The notes beneath the pieces were generated by a model. It had not been told where the DNA came from, searched no databases, and worked only from the letters and a program-made list of their open reading frames with translations. A DNA stretch of 64,000 bases from contig NC_014306.1 in assembly GCF_000196615.1 (NCBI RefSeq), positions 3,472,001-3,536,000 on the forward strand. The letters run 5' to 3'. Source of the stretch: Erwinia billingiae Eb661. Its GTDB lineage: Bacteria > Pseudomonadota > Gammaproteobacteria > Enterobacterales > Enterobacteriaceae. This document shows positions 52,984 to 61,724 of the stretch, piece after piece. Position 1 is the first letter of the stretch. Every line of letters starts with the position of its first letter. The position numbers and the translations under genes were made by a program.

Positions 52984-54935
52984 GCCAGCTCCTTCTCTGC
53001 TTTTTTGCGTGAACGATAGCGCGGGTCACACAGGCAGAAAATACCGCCAACGGCCATAAACAGACCGCCGAACCAGATCCAGCGAACGAAAGGTTTGTAG
53101 TAAATACGCACCGCCCAGGCGTTATCGCCCAGCTCTTCACCTAATGCGGCGTACAGATCGCGGGTGAAGCCGCCGTTGATCGCGGCTTCGGTCATCATGG
53201 TGTGCGCCACGCTGTAGTAGCGTTTTTCCGCGTGCAGTGTCGCTTCGTGCTTGCCGTTACGCGTGACGTCGATAATGCCGACGCCGCCGGTATAGTTCGG
53301 CCCTTGCAGGTTGTGCACATCGCGGAAGGTGAAGTGATAGTTTTGGATGTCGACCGTATCGCCCGCGCGCATGCGCACATCGCGCTCAACGCTGTAGTTC
53401 TGGCTGAAGGCAATACCGATAACCGTCACCGCCACGCCCAGGTGACCCAACACCATTCCCCAGTGGCTGCGGGAAAGATGGGTTAACCCTTTAAGGAAGC
53501 TGTGACGGTGAGTGGCGCGTTCGTGCAGCTCCATCAGCGTCAGGAAAATGACCCAAATCGACATCAGCAGGCCGACGACCGCCATCGCTTCGATACGGTC
53601 CTGCATCAACCACGGCAGCAGGATCGACAGCACCAGCGTCCCCACTAAGGCCACCGCCAGACGCTTCCACAGTTTCTGCGGTTCATCACGACGCCAGCGC
53701 ACCAGTGGGCCAATGCCCAGCATCAGCGCCATTGGCGCCATCAGCCAGGTAAACAGGGTATTAAAGAAGGGTTCGCCAATCGAGATACTGCCAAGGCCCA
53801 GCTGTTTGTGCACCAGCGGCAACAGCGTTCCCAGCAGGACCACCAGCATCGCGGCGATCAGCAGCACGTTGTTACCCAGTAAGAAGGACTCGCGCGACCA
53901 GACTTCATTCTGCACGCGGCTGCGGACTTTGCTGCCCTTCACCGCATACAGCAGCAGCGAGCTACCGATAACAATCACCAGGAAGGCGAGGATAAACATC
54001 CCGCGCGACGGATCGGATGCGAACGAGTGTACCGACACCAGCACGCCAGAACGAACCAGGAACGTCCCCAGCAGGCTCAGTGAGAAGGCGGTTATCGCCA
54101 GCAGCACTGTCCAGGCTTTAAAGGTGCCGCGTTTTTCGGTCACCGCCAGCGAGTGGATCAGCGCGGTGCCGGCCAGCCACGGCATAAAGGACGCATTTTC
54201 AACCGGATCCCAGAACCACCAGCCGCCCCAGCCAAGCTCATAATAAGCCCAGGCCGAACCCAGCACGATGCCGACGGTCAGGAAGACCCATGCTGCGGTG
54301 GTCCACGGGCGTGACCAGCGCGCCCAGGCGGTATCCAGCCTGCCCGCCATCAACGAGGCGATCGCAAACGCAAAGGCCACCGAGAAGCCCACGTAACCCA
54401 TATAGAGTATCGGCGGGTGGAAGATCAGGCCGATATCCTGCAGCATCGGATTCAGGTCGCTACCGTCGATCGGGAAGTCCGGCAGCGTGCGGGTAAACGG
54501 ATTCGACGTCAGGGTGATAAACAGCAGGAAACCGAGGTTAATCATTCCCATCACTGCCAGCACGCGCGCGATGGAATCCATCGGCATGCCGCGGCTGAAC
54601 AGCGCGACGGCGAGCGTCCAGGTGCTGAGCAACAGCAACCACAGCAGCAGCGAGCCTTCATGCGCACCCCAGGTGGCCGCAATACGGTAGTAAACCGGCA
54701 GCAGCGTATTGGAGTTGGTCGCCACATAGGCCACGCTGAAATCGTTGACGATAAAAGCATGAACCAGTATCGCAAAAGCGCCAAGGATACAGGCAAACAG
54801 CGCGAAGCTCAGCGGGCGCGCCAGCCCCATTAAACGGCGATCCTGCCGGGCGGCGCCCCACAGCGGGTAGATACTTAACAGCAGCGAAATAGCCAGCGCC
54901 AGACAGAGCAGAAAACTGCCGATTTCCGGCATCAT
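52980..54935 (-). CDS. ccmF: Heme lyase subunit CcmF
   Basis: Large membrane subunit of cytochrome c heme lyase. The WWD domain is [18 protein letters not shown]; conserved periplasmic His residues flank it. 651 residues, about 15 membrane helices. Its start overlaps ccmE. Confidence 0.96.
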   Translation of the reverse strand: MMPEIGSFLLCLALAISLLLSIYPLWGAARQDRRLMGLARPLSFALFACILGAFAILVHAFIVNDFSVAYVATNSNTLLPVYYRIAATWGAHEGSLLLWLLLLSTWTLAVALFSRGMPMDSIARVLAVMGMINLGFLLFITLTSNPFTRTLPDFPIDGSDLNPMLQDIGLIFHPPILYMGYVGFSVAFAFAIASLMAGRLDTAWARWSRPWTTAAWVFLTVGIVLGSAWAYYELGWGGWWFWDPVENASFMPWLAGTALIHSLAVTEKRGTFKAWTVLLAITAFSLSLLGTFLVRSGVLVSVHSFASDPSRGMFILAFLVIVIGSSLLLYAVKGSKVRSRVQNEVWSRESFLLGNNVLLIAAMLVVLLGTLLPLVHKQLGLGSISIGEPFFNTLFTWLMAPMALMLGIGPLVRWRRDEPQKLWKRLAVALVGTLVLSILLPWLMQDRIEAMAVVGLLMSIWVIFLTLMELHERATHRHSFLKGLTHLSRSHWGMVLGHLGVAVTVIGIAFSQNYSVERDVRMRAGDTVDIQNYHFTFRDVHNLQGPNYTGGVGIIDVTRNGKHEATLHAEKRYYSVAHTMMTEAAINGGFTRDLYAALGEELGDNAWAVRIYYKPFVRWIWFGGLFMAVGGIFCLCDPRYRSRKKAEKELA

Positions 54936-55423
54936 GACTGGCCACCTTGTACGGGTGGCTGATAGGCCGACTGCGGGCCTTTAGGATTGGTTTTCATCGC
55001 GTCCTCAATTTCTGGCGGCGTATATTTTTCATCGTGTTTTGCCAGCACTTCCTTGGCTTCCACCAGATTGCCGTTCTGCAGCACACCTTGTGCCACCACG
55101 CCCTGTCCTTCACGGAACAGGTCAGGAAGAATGCCGAGATAGCTAACGCTGATCACGCCACGGGCATCATACAATTTGAAGGAGACCTGAAGCGTCTGCG
55201 GATCGCGCTTCACGCTGCCCGGCATCACCATGCCGCCGACGCGCAGGCGCTGGCCGGGTTCGGGCTTCGCGTGGGCTTCCCCTTTACCGTCAATAATTTC
55301 ACCGGGTGTGTAAAAAAGGTCGATGTTTGAACGCAGCGCGTACATCACCAAAGAGGTGGCCAGGCCGAGCCCTACCAGAATTGCTGTCACCATGATCAGG
55401 CGACTTTTACGGCGCGGATTCAC
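54932..55423 (-). CDS. ccmE: Heme chaperone CcmE
   Basis: Periplasmic, membrane-anchored heme carrier. Anchor at residues 9-27; heme-binding His in [13 protein letters not shown]. 163 residues with a Pro-Gln-rich flexible tail. Confidence 0.95.
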   Translation of the reverse strand: MNPRRKSRLIMVTAILVGLGLATSLVMYALRSNIDLFYTPGEIIDGKGEAHAKPEPGQRLRVGGMVMPGSVKRDPQTLQVSFKLYDARGVISVSYLGILPDLFREGQGVVAQGVLQNGNLVEAKEVLAKHDEKYTPPEIEDAMKTNPKGPQSAYQPPVQGGQS

Positions 55424-55653
55424 TGTTGTTCTCCTGCGGCTTCACTGGCTCGTTTTTTACTTTTGGCGGCGCGGATGCGACTTTCCCGCGACTGACGCTG
55501 GCGAATGTCATGCAGCAGGCGATGACGCTGGATAACGGTGTGCAGCACCAGCCCGGCGAGGGCAATCAGCGTGCAGGCAACCGCCAGCCAGACATAAAAG
55601 GCGTAACCGCCCATGGCAAAGAATGCTGACCAGGATGAGAATGCTGGGGTCAT
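55420..55653 (-). CDS. ccmD: Heme exporter accessory protein CcmD
   Basis: Small single-helix protein of 77 residues that helps release holo-CcmE from CcmABC. Helix at about 18-38 ([21 protein letters not shown]) and basic cytoplasmic tail. Four-base overlaps with both neighbours. Confidence 0.9.
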   Translation of the reverse strand: MTPAFSSWSAFFAMGGYAFYVWLAVACTLIALAGLVLHTVIQRHRLLHDIRQRQSRESRIRAAKSKKRASEAAGEQQ

Positions 55654-56393
55654 GCTTTACGCCCTCCTTTCGCTGCCAGTTCAGCCACCCACGGGCGATG
55701 GCGTTCGGTAAACAGCAGCAGATTGCGCAAGCGCATCAGCGTCAGTGAGATGAACACCAGCAGATAACCGAGGATCGACCAGCGCAGCGGCGAGCGCATG
55801 CTGGGGTCAATCGACTGCTGAAGCATGCCGGAGGAACCCTGATGCAAGGTGTTCCACCACTGCACCGAGTAATGAATGATGGGCAGATTAACCACGCCGA
55901 CCAGGATCAGGATCCCGGCGGCACGTCCCGCCATCCGGCGGTCGTCAAAGGCGTTGTACAGGGCGATGACGCCCATATAAAGGAACAGCAGAACCAGTTC
56001 AGAGGTGAGGCGGGCATCCCAAATCCACCAGGTGCCCCACATCGGCTTACCCCAGGCAGAACCGGTGATCAGCGCAATAAAGGTAAACACCGCGCCCACC
56101 GGCGCCATGGCGGCAGCAGCCAGGTCGGCGGTTTTCCATTGCCAGACCAGACCAATAAAGGCAGCGATAGCCATTGAGGCATAGATACCCATTGACCACA
56201 TGGCGGCCGGGACATGGATATACATGATGCGGTAGCTGTTTCCCTGCTGATAATCGGCCGGGGCGAAACCAAATCCCCAAATCCAGCCCAGTAACAGTGC
56301 TGCGACGCCCAGCACCGCGAACCAGGGCACCAAACGACCGCATAACCGGTATAGCCGGTCGGGCTTACCGAGTTGATGTAACCATTTCCACAT
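55650..56393 (-). CDS. ccmC: Heme exporter/handling protein CcmC
   Basis: Loads heme onto CcmE. WWD motif WGTWWIWDARLTSE and six membrane helices. Start at ATG 56393 (MWKWLHQLGKPDRLYRLCG, aligned with E. coli), giving 247 residues; a GTG five codons upstream is possible. Confidence 0.95.
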   Translation of the reverse strand: MWKWLHQLGKPDRLYRLCGRLVPWFAVLGVAALLLGWIWGFGFAPADYQQGNSYRIMYIHVPAAMWSMGIYASMAIAAFIGLVWQWKTADLAAAAMAPVGAVFTFIALITGSAWGKPMWGTWWIWDARLTSELVLLFLYMGVIALYNAFDDRRMAGRAAGILILVGVVNLPIIHYSVQWWNTLHQGSSGMLQQSIDPSMRSPLRWSILGYLLVFISLTLMRLRNLLLFTERHRPWVAELAAKGGRKA

Positions 56394-56450
56394 TATTATT
56401 TTGCTCACATAAAAAGAAAAAGCGTTCTGGTGTTTTTTATTAGAAATCAG

Positions 56451-57110
56451 TTAATGCACGCTAACCCGCAATGCTGCGGCGGTGGCGAACGGCGCCAAGG
56501 TGGCACTGCCCACCAACAGGGCTCCCAATATAGCCAGGTAGCCGTCAATCGGTAATCCCATGCCGGCAGCGTCTATGGCTGCACTGGCAAATATCAGCAC
56601 CGGCACCGCCAACGGCAATACCAGCAAACTCAGTAATACGCCGCCGCGACGCAATCCGACGGTCAGTCCAACGCCGATGGCCCCAAGAAAACTCAGGGTT
56701 GGCGTACCCAGCAGCAGCGTCAGGGCAATGGCTCGCCAGCTGGCAAAATCCAGCGAAAGCAGTAAAGCAGCCAGAGGAGATAGCAACAATAACGGCAGGC
56801 CGGTTACCACCCAGTGAGCGGCCACTTTCCCCAAAACCGTTATCGGCAGTGGCGTCGGCAACAACAGCAGTTGTTCCAGCGAGCCATCAAGAAAGTCATC
56901 ACGAAACAGGCGTTCAAGGGCCAGCAACGAGGAAAGCAATGCCGCCACCCAAACGATGCCCGGCGCGATACGCGCCAGCAATTTAGGTTCTGGCCCAATT
57001 CCCAACGGGAACAGGGTAATCACGATCAGGAAGAACCACAGCGGATTAATGATTTCCGAGCCACTGCGAAACGCAATGCGCAGTTCGCGCTTAAGGACAC
57101 GCCAGAACAT
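56451..57110 (-). CDS. ccmB: Heme exporter permease CcmB
   Basis: Membrane subunit of the CcmAB ABC module. 219 residues, six helices, with the family opening FWRVLKRELRIAFRSGSEI-PLWFF. Start shares a base with the ccmA stop. Confidence 0.94.
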   Translation of the reverse strand: MFWRVLKRELRIAFRSGSEIINPLWFFLIVITLFPLGIGPEPKLLARIAPGIVWVAALLSSLLALERLFRDDFLDGSLEQLLLLPTPLPITVLGKVAAHWVVTGLPLLLLSPLAALLLSLDFASWRAIALTLLLGTPTLSFLGAIGVGLTVGLRRGGVLLSLLVLPLAVPVLIFASAAIDAAGMGLPIDGYLAILGALLVGSATLAPFATAAALRVSVH

Positions 57111-57730
57111 CAGACTACCTCCGAAGAGGTAAGACGAATTTTGCGAACTGTGCGATGTGCCGACGGTAAATCCTGATGGGTGGTTAAAATCACCGCCCCG
57201 CCGTTCTCAGCATGGAGGTTAAACAGCGCCATCAGCTTTTCCACGCCGGATTTATCAATCGCGGTGAGCGGCTCATCCAAAATCCATAAAGGCGAGCGGC
57301 TTAACCATAATCTGGCCAGCGCCACACGACGCTGCTGGCCTGCGGAAAGCTGGGAGACGGCGACATCTTCAAATCCGGTTAAATCCACCTCTTCCAGCGC
57401 CGCCATCAGTGACGCTTCAGACTGACTGGCATGATAAAAATGCAGGTTCTCGCGTGCGGTCAGTACCGCTTTCACACCGGGCTGATGCCCAAGGTACAGC
57501 AACGCGGCGTGCCAGGTTTCACGCTGGTGACGAATGGGCTTTTGCTGCCACAGAACCTCGCCCTGTTCGGCCCGGCTAAGCCCGGCAAGGATCCGCAGCA
57601 GAGAGGTTTTCCCTGCCCCATTCGCCCCTTCAATCTGGACAATATCGCCCGCTGAAACGGTAAAACTGAGATCGTTAAACAGCGTGCGTTCATCGCGTAC
57701 GCAGGTCAGATTGTTGGCTTCCAGCATCAA
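57110..57730 (-). CDS. ccmA: Heme exporter ATP-binding protein CcmA
   Basis: ATPase that drives release of heme-loaded CcmE. Walker [10 protein letters not shown], signature [13 protein letters not shown], Walker [13 protein letters not shown]. 206 residues. First gene of ccmABCDEFGHI. E. coli keeps ccm beside nap; here it lies between mlaA and yfdC. Confidence 0.95.
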   Translation of the reverse strand: MMLEANNLTCVRDERTLFNDLSFTVSAGDIVQIEGANGAGKTSLLRILAGLSRAEQGEVLWQQKPIRHQRETWHAALLYLGHQPGVKAVLTARENLHFYHASQSEASLMAALEEVDLTGFEDVAVSQLSAGQQRRVALARLWLSRSPLWILDEPLTAIDKSGVEKLMALFNLHAENGGAVILTTHQDLPSAHRTVRKIRLTSSEVV

Positions 57731-57967
57731 AAAAATTCGCGCTTAGTAGAATTGGGCGAAATAGTACCACAGGCAATCAGTTCATCGCAGCCTGCAGTAG
57801 CCCTGCATTTTTCCCGGGTAAGGCATTATGCCTGTTACGCGTCACAAATCGCGCAAAAAAGCCTTGCGGTTAAAGGTTTGTTACGCTTCTTCTGAGGTTT
57901 CGTTACATTTCAACTTCCCGATAAACACGCTACGCTTAGAGAGTAATTACCACTGGGAACTAAAATA

Positions 57968-58885
57968 ATGAATAAGAAACAGGATGATGGCGAAGTAGAA
58001 AGTCAGGAAAGTGAACAAGGCGAAGAGATCGAGGTGGATGAGGAGGCCCTGCCCTCACGCGCGGCGGCGGTACATGAGCAGATCCGTCAGGAGGGTGAAA
58101 AGGAGTTAGAACGTGATGGGCTGGCCCTGCTGTTTTCGGCCATTGCGGCAGGGCTTTCGATGGGTGCTTCGCTGATGGCTAAAGGGATTTTTCAGGTCAA
58201 TCTGGAAGGCGTGCCGGGCGCGTTTATTCTGGAGAATCTGGGCTACACCTTTGGCTTTATCATTGTGATTATGGCGCGACAGCAGCTGTTTACGGAAAAC
58301 ACCGTTACGGCGGTATTGCCGATTATGCACAAACCGTCGGGCAGCAACCTGCTGCTACTGCTGCGTTTGTGGGGCATCGTGCTGGGCGGTAACCTGGTCG
58401 GTACGGCGCTGGCGTCACTGGCCTTCACCCATATGCCGATATTTGATCAAGCTACGCGGGATGCCTTTGTGGCCATCAGTCAAAAAGTGATGGAGAACTC
58501 ACCGGGAGAGATGTTTGCCAATGCGGTGGTATCCGGCTGGATTATCGCCACCATGGTGTGGATGTTCCCTTCTGCCGGTGCGGCAAAAATTTGGGTCATT
58601 ATCCTGATGACCTGGCTGGTGGCCCTGGGCGACCTGGCGCATATCGTGGTTGGTTCGGTGGAAGTGCTCTATCTGGTGTTTAACGGGGTGATCAGCTGGC
58701 ATGAATTCCTCTGGCCGTTTGCCCTGCCAACCCTGGCCGGCAATATCATCGGCGGCACCTTTATCTTCGCGGTGATCAGTCATGCGCAGATCCGTAACGA
58801 TATGAGCACCAAAGCTAAGGCTAAGGCGAAAGCCGAAGCAAAAGCCAAAGCGAAGAAAGAAGGCAAGGCTCAGCAGGCGGAGTAA
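57968..58885 (+). CDS. yfdC: Formate/nitrite transporter family protein YfdC
   Basis: Six-helix FNT-family channel, 305 residues. The membrane core (residues about 55-275) contains GLSMGASLMAKGIFQ and FNGVISWHEFLWPFALPTLAGNIIGG. The cytoplasmic N-tail is strongly acidic (QESEQGEEIEVDEEALPS) and the C-tail is a Lys-Ala repeat (KAKAKAKAEAKAKAKKEG). YfdC substrates are not settled. Same place next to tRNA-Arg as in E. coli. Confidence 0.93.
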   Translation: MNKKQDDGEVESQESEQGEEIEVDEEALPSRAAAVHEQIRQEGEKELERDGLALLFSAIAAGLSMGASLMAKGIFQVNLEGVPGAFILENLGYTFGFIIVIMARQQLFTENTVTAVLPIMHKPSGSNLLLLLRLWGIVLGGNLVGTALASLAFTHMPIFDQATRDAFVAISQKVMENSPGEMFANAVVSGWIIATMVWMFPSAGAAKIWVIILMTWLVALGDLAHIVVGSVEVLYLVFNGVISWHEFLWPFALPTLAGNIIGGTFIFAVISHAQIRNDMSTKAKAKAKAEAKAKAKKEGKAQQAE

Positions 58886-58917
58886 GGCGGTTTTGTCACG
58901 CAGCAGACCTGAATGAC

Positions 58918-58941
58918 AAAGGCCCCGATGGGGCCTTTTTT
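58918..58941. terminator. Terminator after yfdC
   Basis: GGCCCC and GGGGCC pair over a GAT loop and are followed by TTTTTT; extended A/T pairs also allow action on the minus strand for the small gene at 58978-59079. Confidence 0.88.
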
Positions 58942-58977
58942 ACAGGATAACCGGCGAGATTGGCATCCTGTCAGCGC

Positions 58978-59079
58978 TTAGTTGAACATCGACCAGGTGG
59001 CGGCGTAGAAGGTTCCGGCATAGACAACATAACCCACCCAGATCACTGTGATAACCGCAAGGGACAGTTTCATAGACAT
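58978..59079 (-). CDS. Small single-helix membrane protein, 33 residues
   Basis: Starts at ATG 59079 behind an excellent ribosome site (GAGGTAAG, 3-4 bases before the ATG) and ends TAA at 58978. The peptide has a basic start (MSMKLS), a hydrophobic stretch of about 17 residues (LAVITVIWVGYVVYAG) and an aromatic end (TFYAATWSMFN). Too short for routine gene calls. Function unknown; it resembles other tiny stress-linked inner-membrane proteins only in layout. Confidence 0.75.
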   Translation of the reverse strand: MSMKLSLAVITVIWVGYVVYAGTFYAATWSMFN

Positions 59080-59294
59080 AGTCTTACCTCTTCAGGACGT
59101 TAGCGTAGAGCCGTGGATTTACTTTGCTTTACAGTAGTCCTGCACGATTAGGGCAATATTGATCCAGCGCATAAATTGCGGATTTAGCTGCTAAGGGGAA
59201 AATTGCGTTTGCGGGTGTTTTGCGGTAACCGGGCAGTTGCGGCAGGAAACTGGGGGTAACTGGCGACAAAACCAGCAGTTGACCGGGTAAGTGC

Positions 59295-59323
59295 TTAATC
59301 TGCGACTAAAAGCGCGCTATACT
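59295..59323 (+). promoter_or_regulatory. Promoter of tRNA-Arg
   Basis: TTAATC (59295-59300) and TATACT (59318-59323) are 17 bp apart and end 10 bp before the tRNA. The -35 is weak, the -10 good. Confidence 0.6.
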
Positions 59324-59333
59324 GCCGCCCGCT

Positions 59334-59408
59334 GTCTCCTTAGTTAAATGGATATAACGAGCCCCTCCTAAGGGCTAGTTGCAGGTTCGATTCCTGCAGG
59401 GGACACCA
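59334..59408 (+). tRNA. argW: tRNA-Arg (anticodon CCT)
   Basis: 75-nt cloverleaf: acceptor GTCTCCT pairs with AGGGGAC (one G-U), anticodon loop CTCCTAA on stem GCCC/GGGC, T-arm loop TTCGATT, encoded CCA. Nearly identical to E. coli argW. Its 3' end serves as the insertion site of the element that follows. Confidence 0.97.
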
Positions 59409-59433
59409 TCTGACCGTTCGCTACCCTCCGTTT

Positions 59434-59503
59434 TAGTTCGTAAATCCCCAGCCATATCAGCACTCGCAAGAAATCATCGTTCGCATTAGTTCGCAATAGT
59501 TCG
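59434..59503. repeat. TAGTTCG direct repeats in left attachment arm
   Basis: TAGTTCG occurs at 59434, 59487 and 59497, all in the same direction, between the tRNA 3' end (likely core of attL) and the integrase gene. Spacing and place fit arm-type integrase sites; this is inferred. Confidence 0.5.
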
Positions 59504-59568
59504 TTGACAGCCGCATAGTTTGGCGGGTAAAAAACGAGTAAATAAATTTACCCACCGGAATTTTACCC

Positions 59569-60726
59569 ATGCTTACCGTAAAGCAGATCGACGCTGCCAA
59601 ACCAAAAGACAAGCCTTACCGGCTTCTGGACAGTAATGGCCTGTATCTGTATGTCCCGGTATCGGGGAAGAAGGTGTGGCAGTTGCGGTACAAGATTGAG
59701 GGCAAAGAGAAGGTTCTCACTGTCGGAAAATACCCACTAATGTCTCTGCAGGAAGCACGGGACAAAGCATGGCTTGCACGCAAAGATGTTTCTGGAGGGG
59801 TTGACCCAATTAAGGCTAAGAAGCAGTTGGCCAGGGTAAACACCTTCGGAGCGATTTACAGGGAATGGTATGAGCATAAAAGGCAGGTGTGGTCTCTGAA
59901 GTACGCGGAAGAGCTTGGAAGGATGTTCGCAGATGATGTGTTGCCAATGATTGGCGACATGGAGATAAGCGAGATTGAGCCGATGCAGATCCTGTCTGTT
60001 ATCCGGCTGTATGAGGAAAGAGGGGCGATGGAGCGTGCCAATAAGGCCCGCCGCCGCTGTGGTGAGGTTTTCCGTTATGCGATCATAACTGGCAGGGCAA
60101 AATACAATCCAGCACCAGACCTTGCTGATGCGATGAAGGGTTACCGCAAAAAGAACTACCCTTTCCTGCCTTCCGACCAGATACCGGCTTTCAACCAGGC
60201 TCTTGCAGGCTATTCGGGTAGCGTTGTATCCCGGGTGGCCACACAGTTTCTGCAGTATACTGCCCTGAGAACGATTGAGATGCGGTCGCTGAAATGGACG
60301 GACATCGACCTTGCAACGAAGACCATCACAATCCCTCCCGAAGTGATGAAGGGGCGACGGGCCCATATCGTCCCATTGTCTGACCAGGTCATCACACTTC
60401 TTGAATCACTGCGGCCAATCACACAACCCGTATCCCTGTTTGTGTTTGCTGGCCGAAATGACAAAAAGAAATCCCTTAGTGATAACGCTGTTCTGCAGGT
60501 GATCCGCCAGATTGGCTATGAGGGACTGGCAAGTGGACATGGATTCCGCCACCAGTTCAGCACCATCATGAATGAGCATGAGTGGCCAAATGACGCCATT
60601 GAGAGACAGCTTTCTCACCATGACAGCGGAACCATTCGGGGCATCTACAACCATGCTCAATACCTGGAGAAACGCCGGGAGATGATGCAATGGTGGGCCG
60701 ACTGGATAGACGGAAAGGTTAGCTAA
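59569..60726 (+). CDS. intS: Tyrosine-recombinase integrase (IntS/P4 type)
   Basis: Site-specific recombinase for the tRNA-Arg site. 385 residues, strikingly like IntS of the E. coli CPS-53 prophage, which uses argW. N-terminal DUF4102-like arm-binding domain (MLTVKQIDAAKPKDKPYRLLDSNG split), and catalytic residues R in QYTALRTIEMRSL, HGFRH, H in ERQLSHHDSG and nucleophile Y in RGIYNHAQYL. Appears intact. Confidence 0.95.
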   Translation: MLTVKQIDAAKPKDKPYRLLDSNGLYLYVPVSGKKVWQLRYKIEGKEKVLTVGKYPLMSLQEARDKAWLARKDVSGGVDPIKAKKQLARVNTFGAIYREWYEHKRQVWSLKYAEELGRMFADDVLPMIGDMEISEIEPMQILSVIRLYEERGAMERANKARRRCGEVFRYAIITGRAKYNPAPDLADAMKGYRKKNYPFLPSDQIPAFNQALAGYSGSVVSRVATQFLQYTALRTIEMRSLKWTDIDLATKTITIPPEVMKGRRAHIVPLSDQVITLLESLRPITQPVSLFVFAGRNDKKKSLSDNAVLQVIRQIGYEGLASGHGFRHQFSTIMNEHEWPNDAIERQLSHHDSGTIRGIYNHAQYLEKRREMMQWWADWIDGKVS

Positions 60727-60821
60727 ATTGTCGGCCGGCGCTCCCCGTAAACGCGTCGGGCGCAAAAGGTTACCTTGCCAATCACATTTAGCTCGTCCAG
60801 TACTTCCCCTCTATGCCCTCC
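60723..60821 (-). pseudogene. C-terminal stub of a UmuD-like gene
   Basis: Reading the minus strand gives GEVLDELNVIGKVTF followed by CARRVYGERRPTI and a TAG that overlaps the integrase stop. It matches the end of the UmuD-like protein at 61725-62045 (DIVVLGKLTF ... SRPII) in length and key residues (GK-TF, RP-I). Only about 33 codons remain; an in-frame TGA stands upstream and no start is seen. Confidence 0.65.
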
Positions 60822-60920
60822 AGATCCAGTCAATAATCAAGTCCAAAACCATAGCCACACCAGAAAAATCCGAACTTTGACTCCCTAAGAATATGCCTGG
60901 AGCCAGCATCAACTAAGAGT

Positions 60921-61011
60921 AGTAGGCTAAATGTTCTACACATGTGGATGATTATGCATGTGTGGTTCAAGAGCTTCGATCATTTTCCGGCCCTAGTGCC
61001 GGGATTTTTTT
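60921..61011 (+). repeat. Hairpin array unit 1, copy A (possible small RNA)
   Basis: About 90 bp. GTAGG-TAAAT opening, a 7-bp stem ACACATG/CATGTGT, the 16-base word ATGTGTGGTTCAAGAG (60958-60973) and a terminator-like hairpin at 60987-61011 (CCGGC/GCCGG then T7). A second, diverged copy is at 61322-61410. Confidence 0.6.
60987..61011 (+). terminator. Terminator-like hairpin T1
   Basis: CCGGC and GCCGG with a 6-base loop, then GA and T7. Confidence 0.75.
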
Positions 61012-61085
61012 GTCTGAAATTCGGCTATAATGTTTGTGGGGCCGAAGAGCACCCTATATCAAAGAAGTATCCCAACACCGATTTT

Positions 61086-61114
61086 CCCGCCCAATCTGGC
61101 GGGATTTTTTTTTT
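61086..61114 (+). terminator. Terminator-like hairpin T2
   Basis: CCCGCC and GGCGGG with a 6-base loop, followed by A and T10. Confidence 0.85.
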
Positions 61115-61206
61115 GCATTTATTGCAATTTAGATTGGTACTACTATGATTGTATAGCGATATCCATCGCTATACTCATAAGACATTCCTGTGCACAACCA
61201 ATATTC

Positions 61207-61233
61207 AGCCCGTCGCCAAAGCGGGCTCTTTTT
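61207..61233 (+). terminator. Terminator-like hairpin T3
   Basis: AGCCCG and CGGGCT with a 9-base loop (TCGCCAAAG), then CTTTTT. Confidence 0.8.
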
Positions 61234-61321
61234 ATGCGTCAAATGACTAATACCCTTCTCTCAGAAACCTCTAAACTTTCGAACCCTAATAACATGCTAG
61301 AAGCCACGACTGGGTCCACGC

Positions 61322-61410
61322 AGTAGGTTAAATATTCAGGACATGCGGAATACGTATGTGTGGTTCAAGAGTAATAATGTCCTTTTTCCCGGCTCCACGG
61401 CCGATTTTTT
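61322..61410 (+). repeat. Hairpin array unit 1, copy B
   Basis: Diverged copy of 60921-61011: GTAGG-TAAAT opening, stem ACATGCG/CGTATGT, the identical 16-base word ATGTGTGGTTCAAGAG (61356-61371), then terminator-like hairpin T4. GGACAT at 61338 can also pair with ATGTCC at 61377. Confidence 0.6.
61390..61410 (+). terminator. Terminator-like hairpin T4
   Basis: CGGC and GCCG with a 6-base loop, followed by A and T6. Weakest of the six. Confidence 0.6.
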
Positions 61411-61554
61411 CTGCCATCAATAACTCGAAAATATTGCTCAAGCTTTGACGCGCAGAACCGATAACTTCTGTACCGGTAGTTCATTACAGCGTCCTCTGTC
61501 GGGCTGTAGTGAGGGCACTAACGGAACCCAGGATTTTTTTGATGCACTTTATCT

Positions 61555-61581
61555 CCCGGCCATGATAGCCGGGATTTTTTT
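61555..61581 (+). terminator. Terminator-like hairpin T5
   Basis: CCCGGC and GCCGGG with a 7-base loop, then A and T7. Confidence 0.85.
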
Positions 61582-61680
61582 GCCTATAATTTGCAGTTTA
61601 GCGTGGCCCTACTATGGTTAGAGTAACGATATCCATCGTTAACCTCATTAGATCTACCAACCTGTGTACTACAAGGATTT

Positions 61681-61709
61681 AGCCCGCCGCCAAAGTGGGC
61701 TTTTTTTTT
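61681..61709 (+). terminator. Terminator-like hairpin T6
   Basis: AGCCC and GGGCT around GCCGCCAAAGT, followed by T8. Confidence 0.8.
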
Positions 61710-61724
61710 GTAATTTCTTAGCAG

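Larger units (their letters stand above)
61086..61233 (+). repeat. Hairpin array unit 2, copy A
   Basis: Opens with terminator-like hairpin T2 and closes with T3; between them is a long hairpin (61144-61179) in which TATGA + GTATAGCGAT pair with ATCGCTATAC + TCATA around an ATCC loop with one TT bulge. The diverged copy is 61555-61709. Confidence 0.65.
61555..61709 (+). repeat. Hairpin array unit 2, copy B
   Basis: Diverged copy of 61086-61233 with the same order: T5, a central hairpin (TAACGAT/ATCGTTA around ATCC, 61624-61641) and T6 with the shared CGCCAAAG loop. The central stem differs from copy A by a paired G-C to A-T change. Confidence 0.65.

Noticed and set aside
59616..60765. Several minus-strand frames opposite the integrase
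   Set aside because: The integrase is intact with all catalytic residues; these frames are shadows. Only the short UmuD-like stub at the very end has protein-level support.
60942..61326. Short open frames inside the hairpin array (68 and 98 codons)
   Set aside because: They run through terminator hairpins and T-runs (giving Phe-rich strings), are not kept between the two copies and lack ribosome sites.
60938..61371. tRNA-like element suggested by GGTTCAAG
   Set aside because: The bases after the putative T-loop do not pair with those before it in either copy and no acceptor stem can be drawn.
60727..61720. Retron or CRISPR-like repeat array
   Set aside because: No reverse transcriptase or cas gene is nearby, the repeats are only two, unequal in spacing, and built around T-tailed hairpins.
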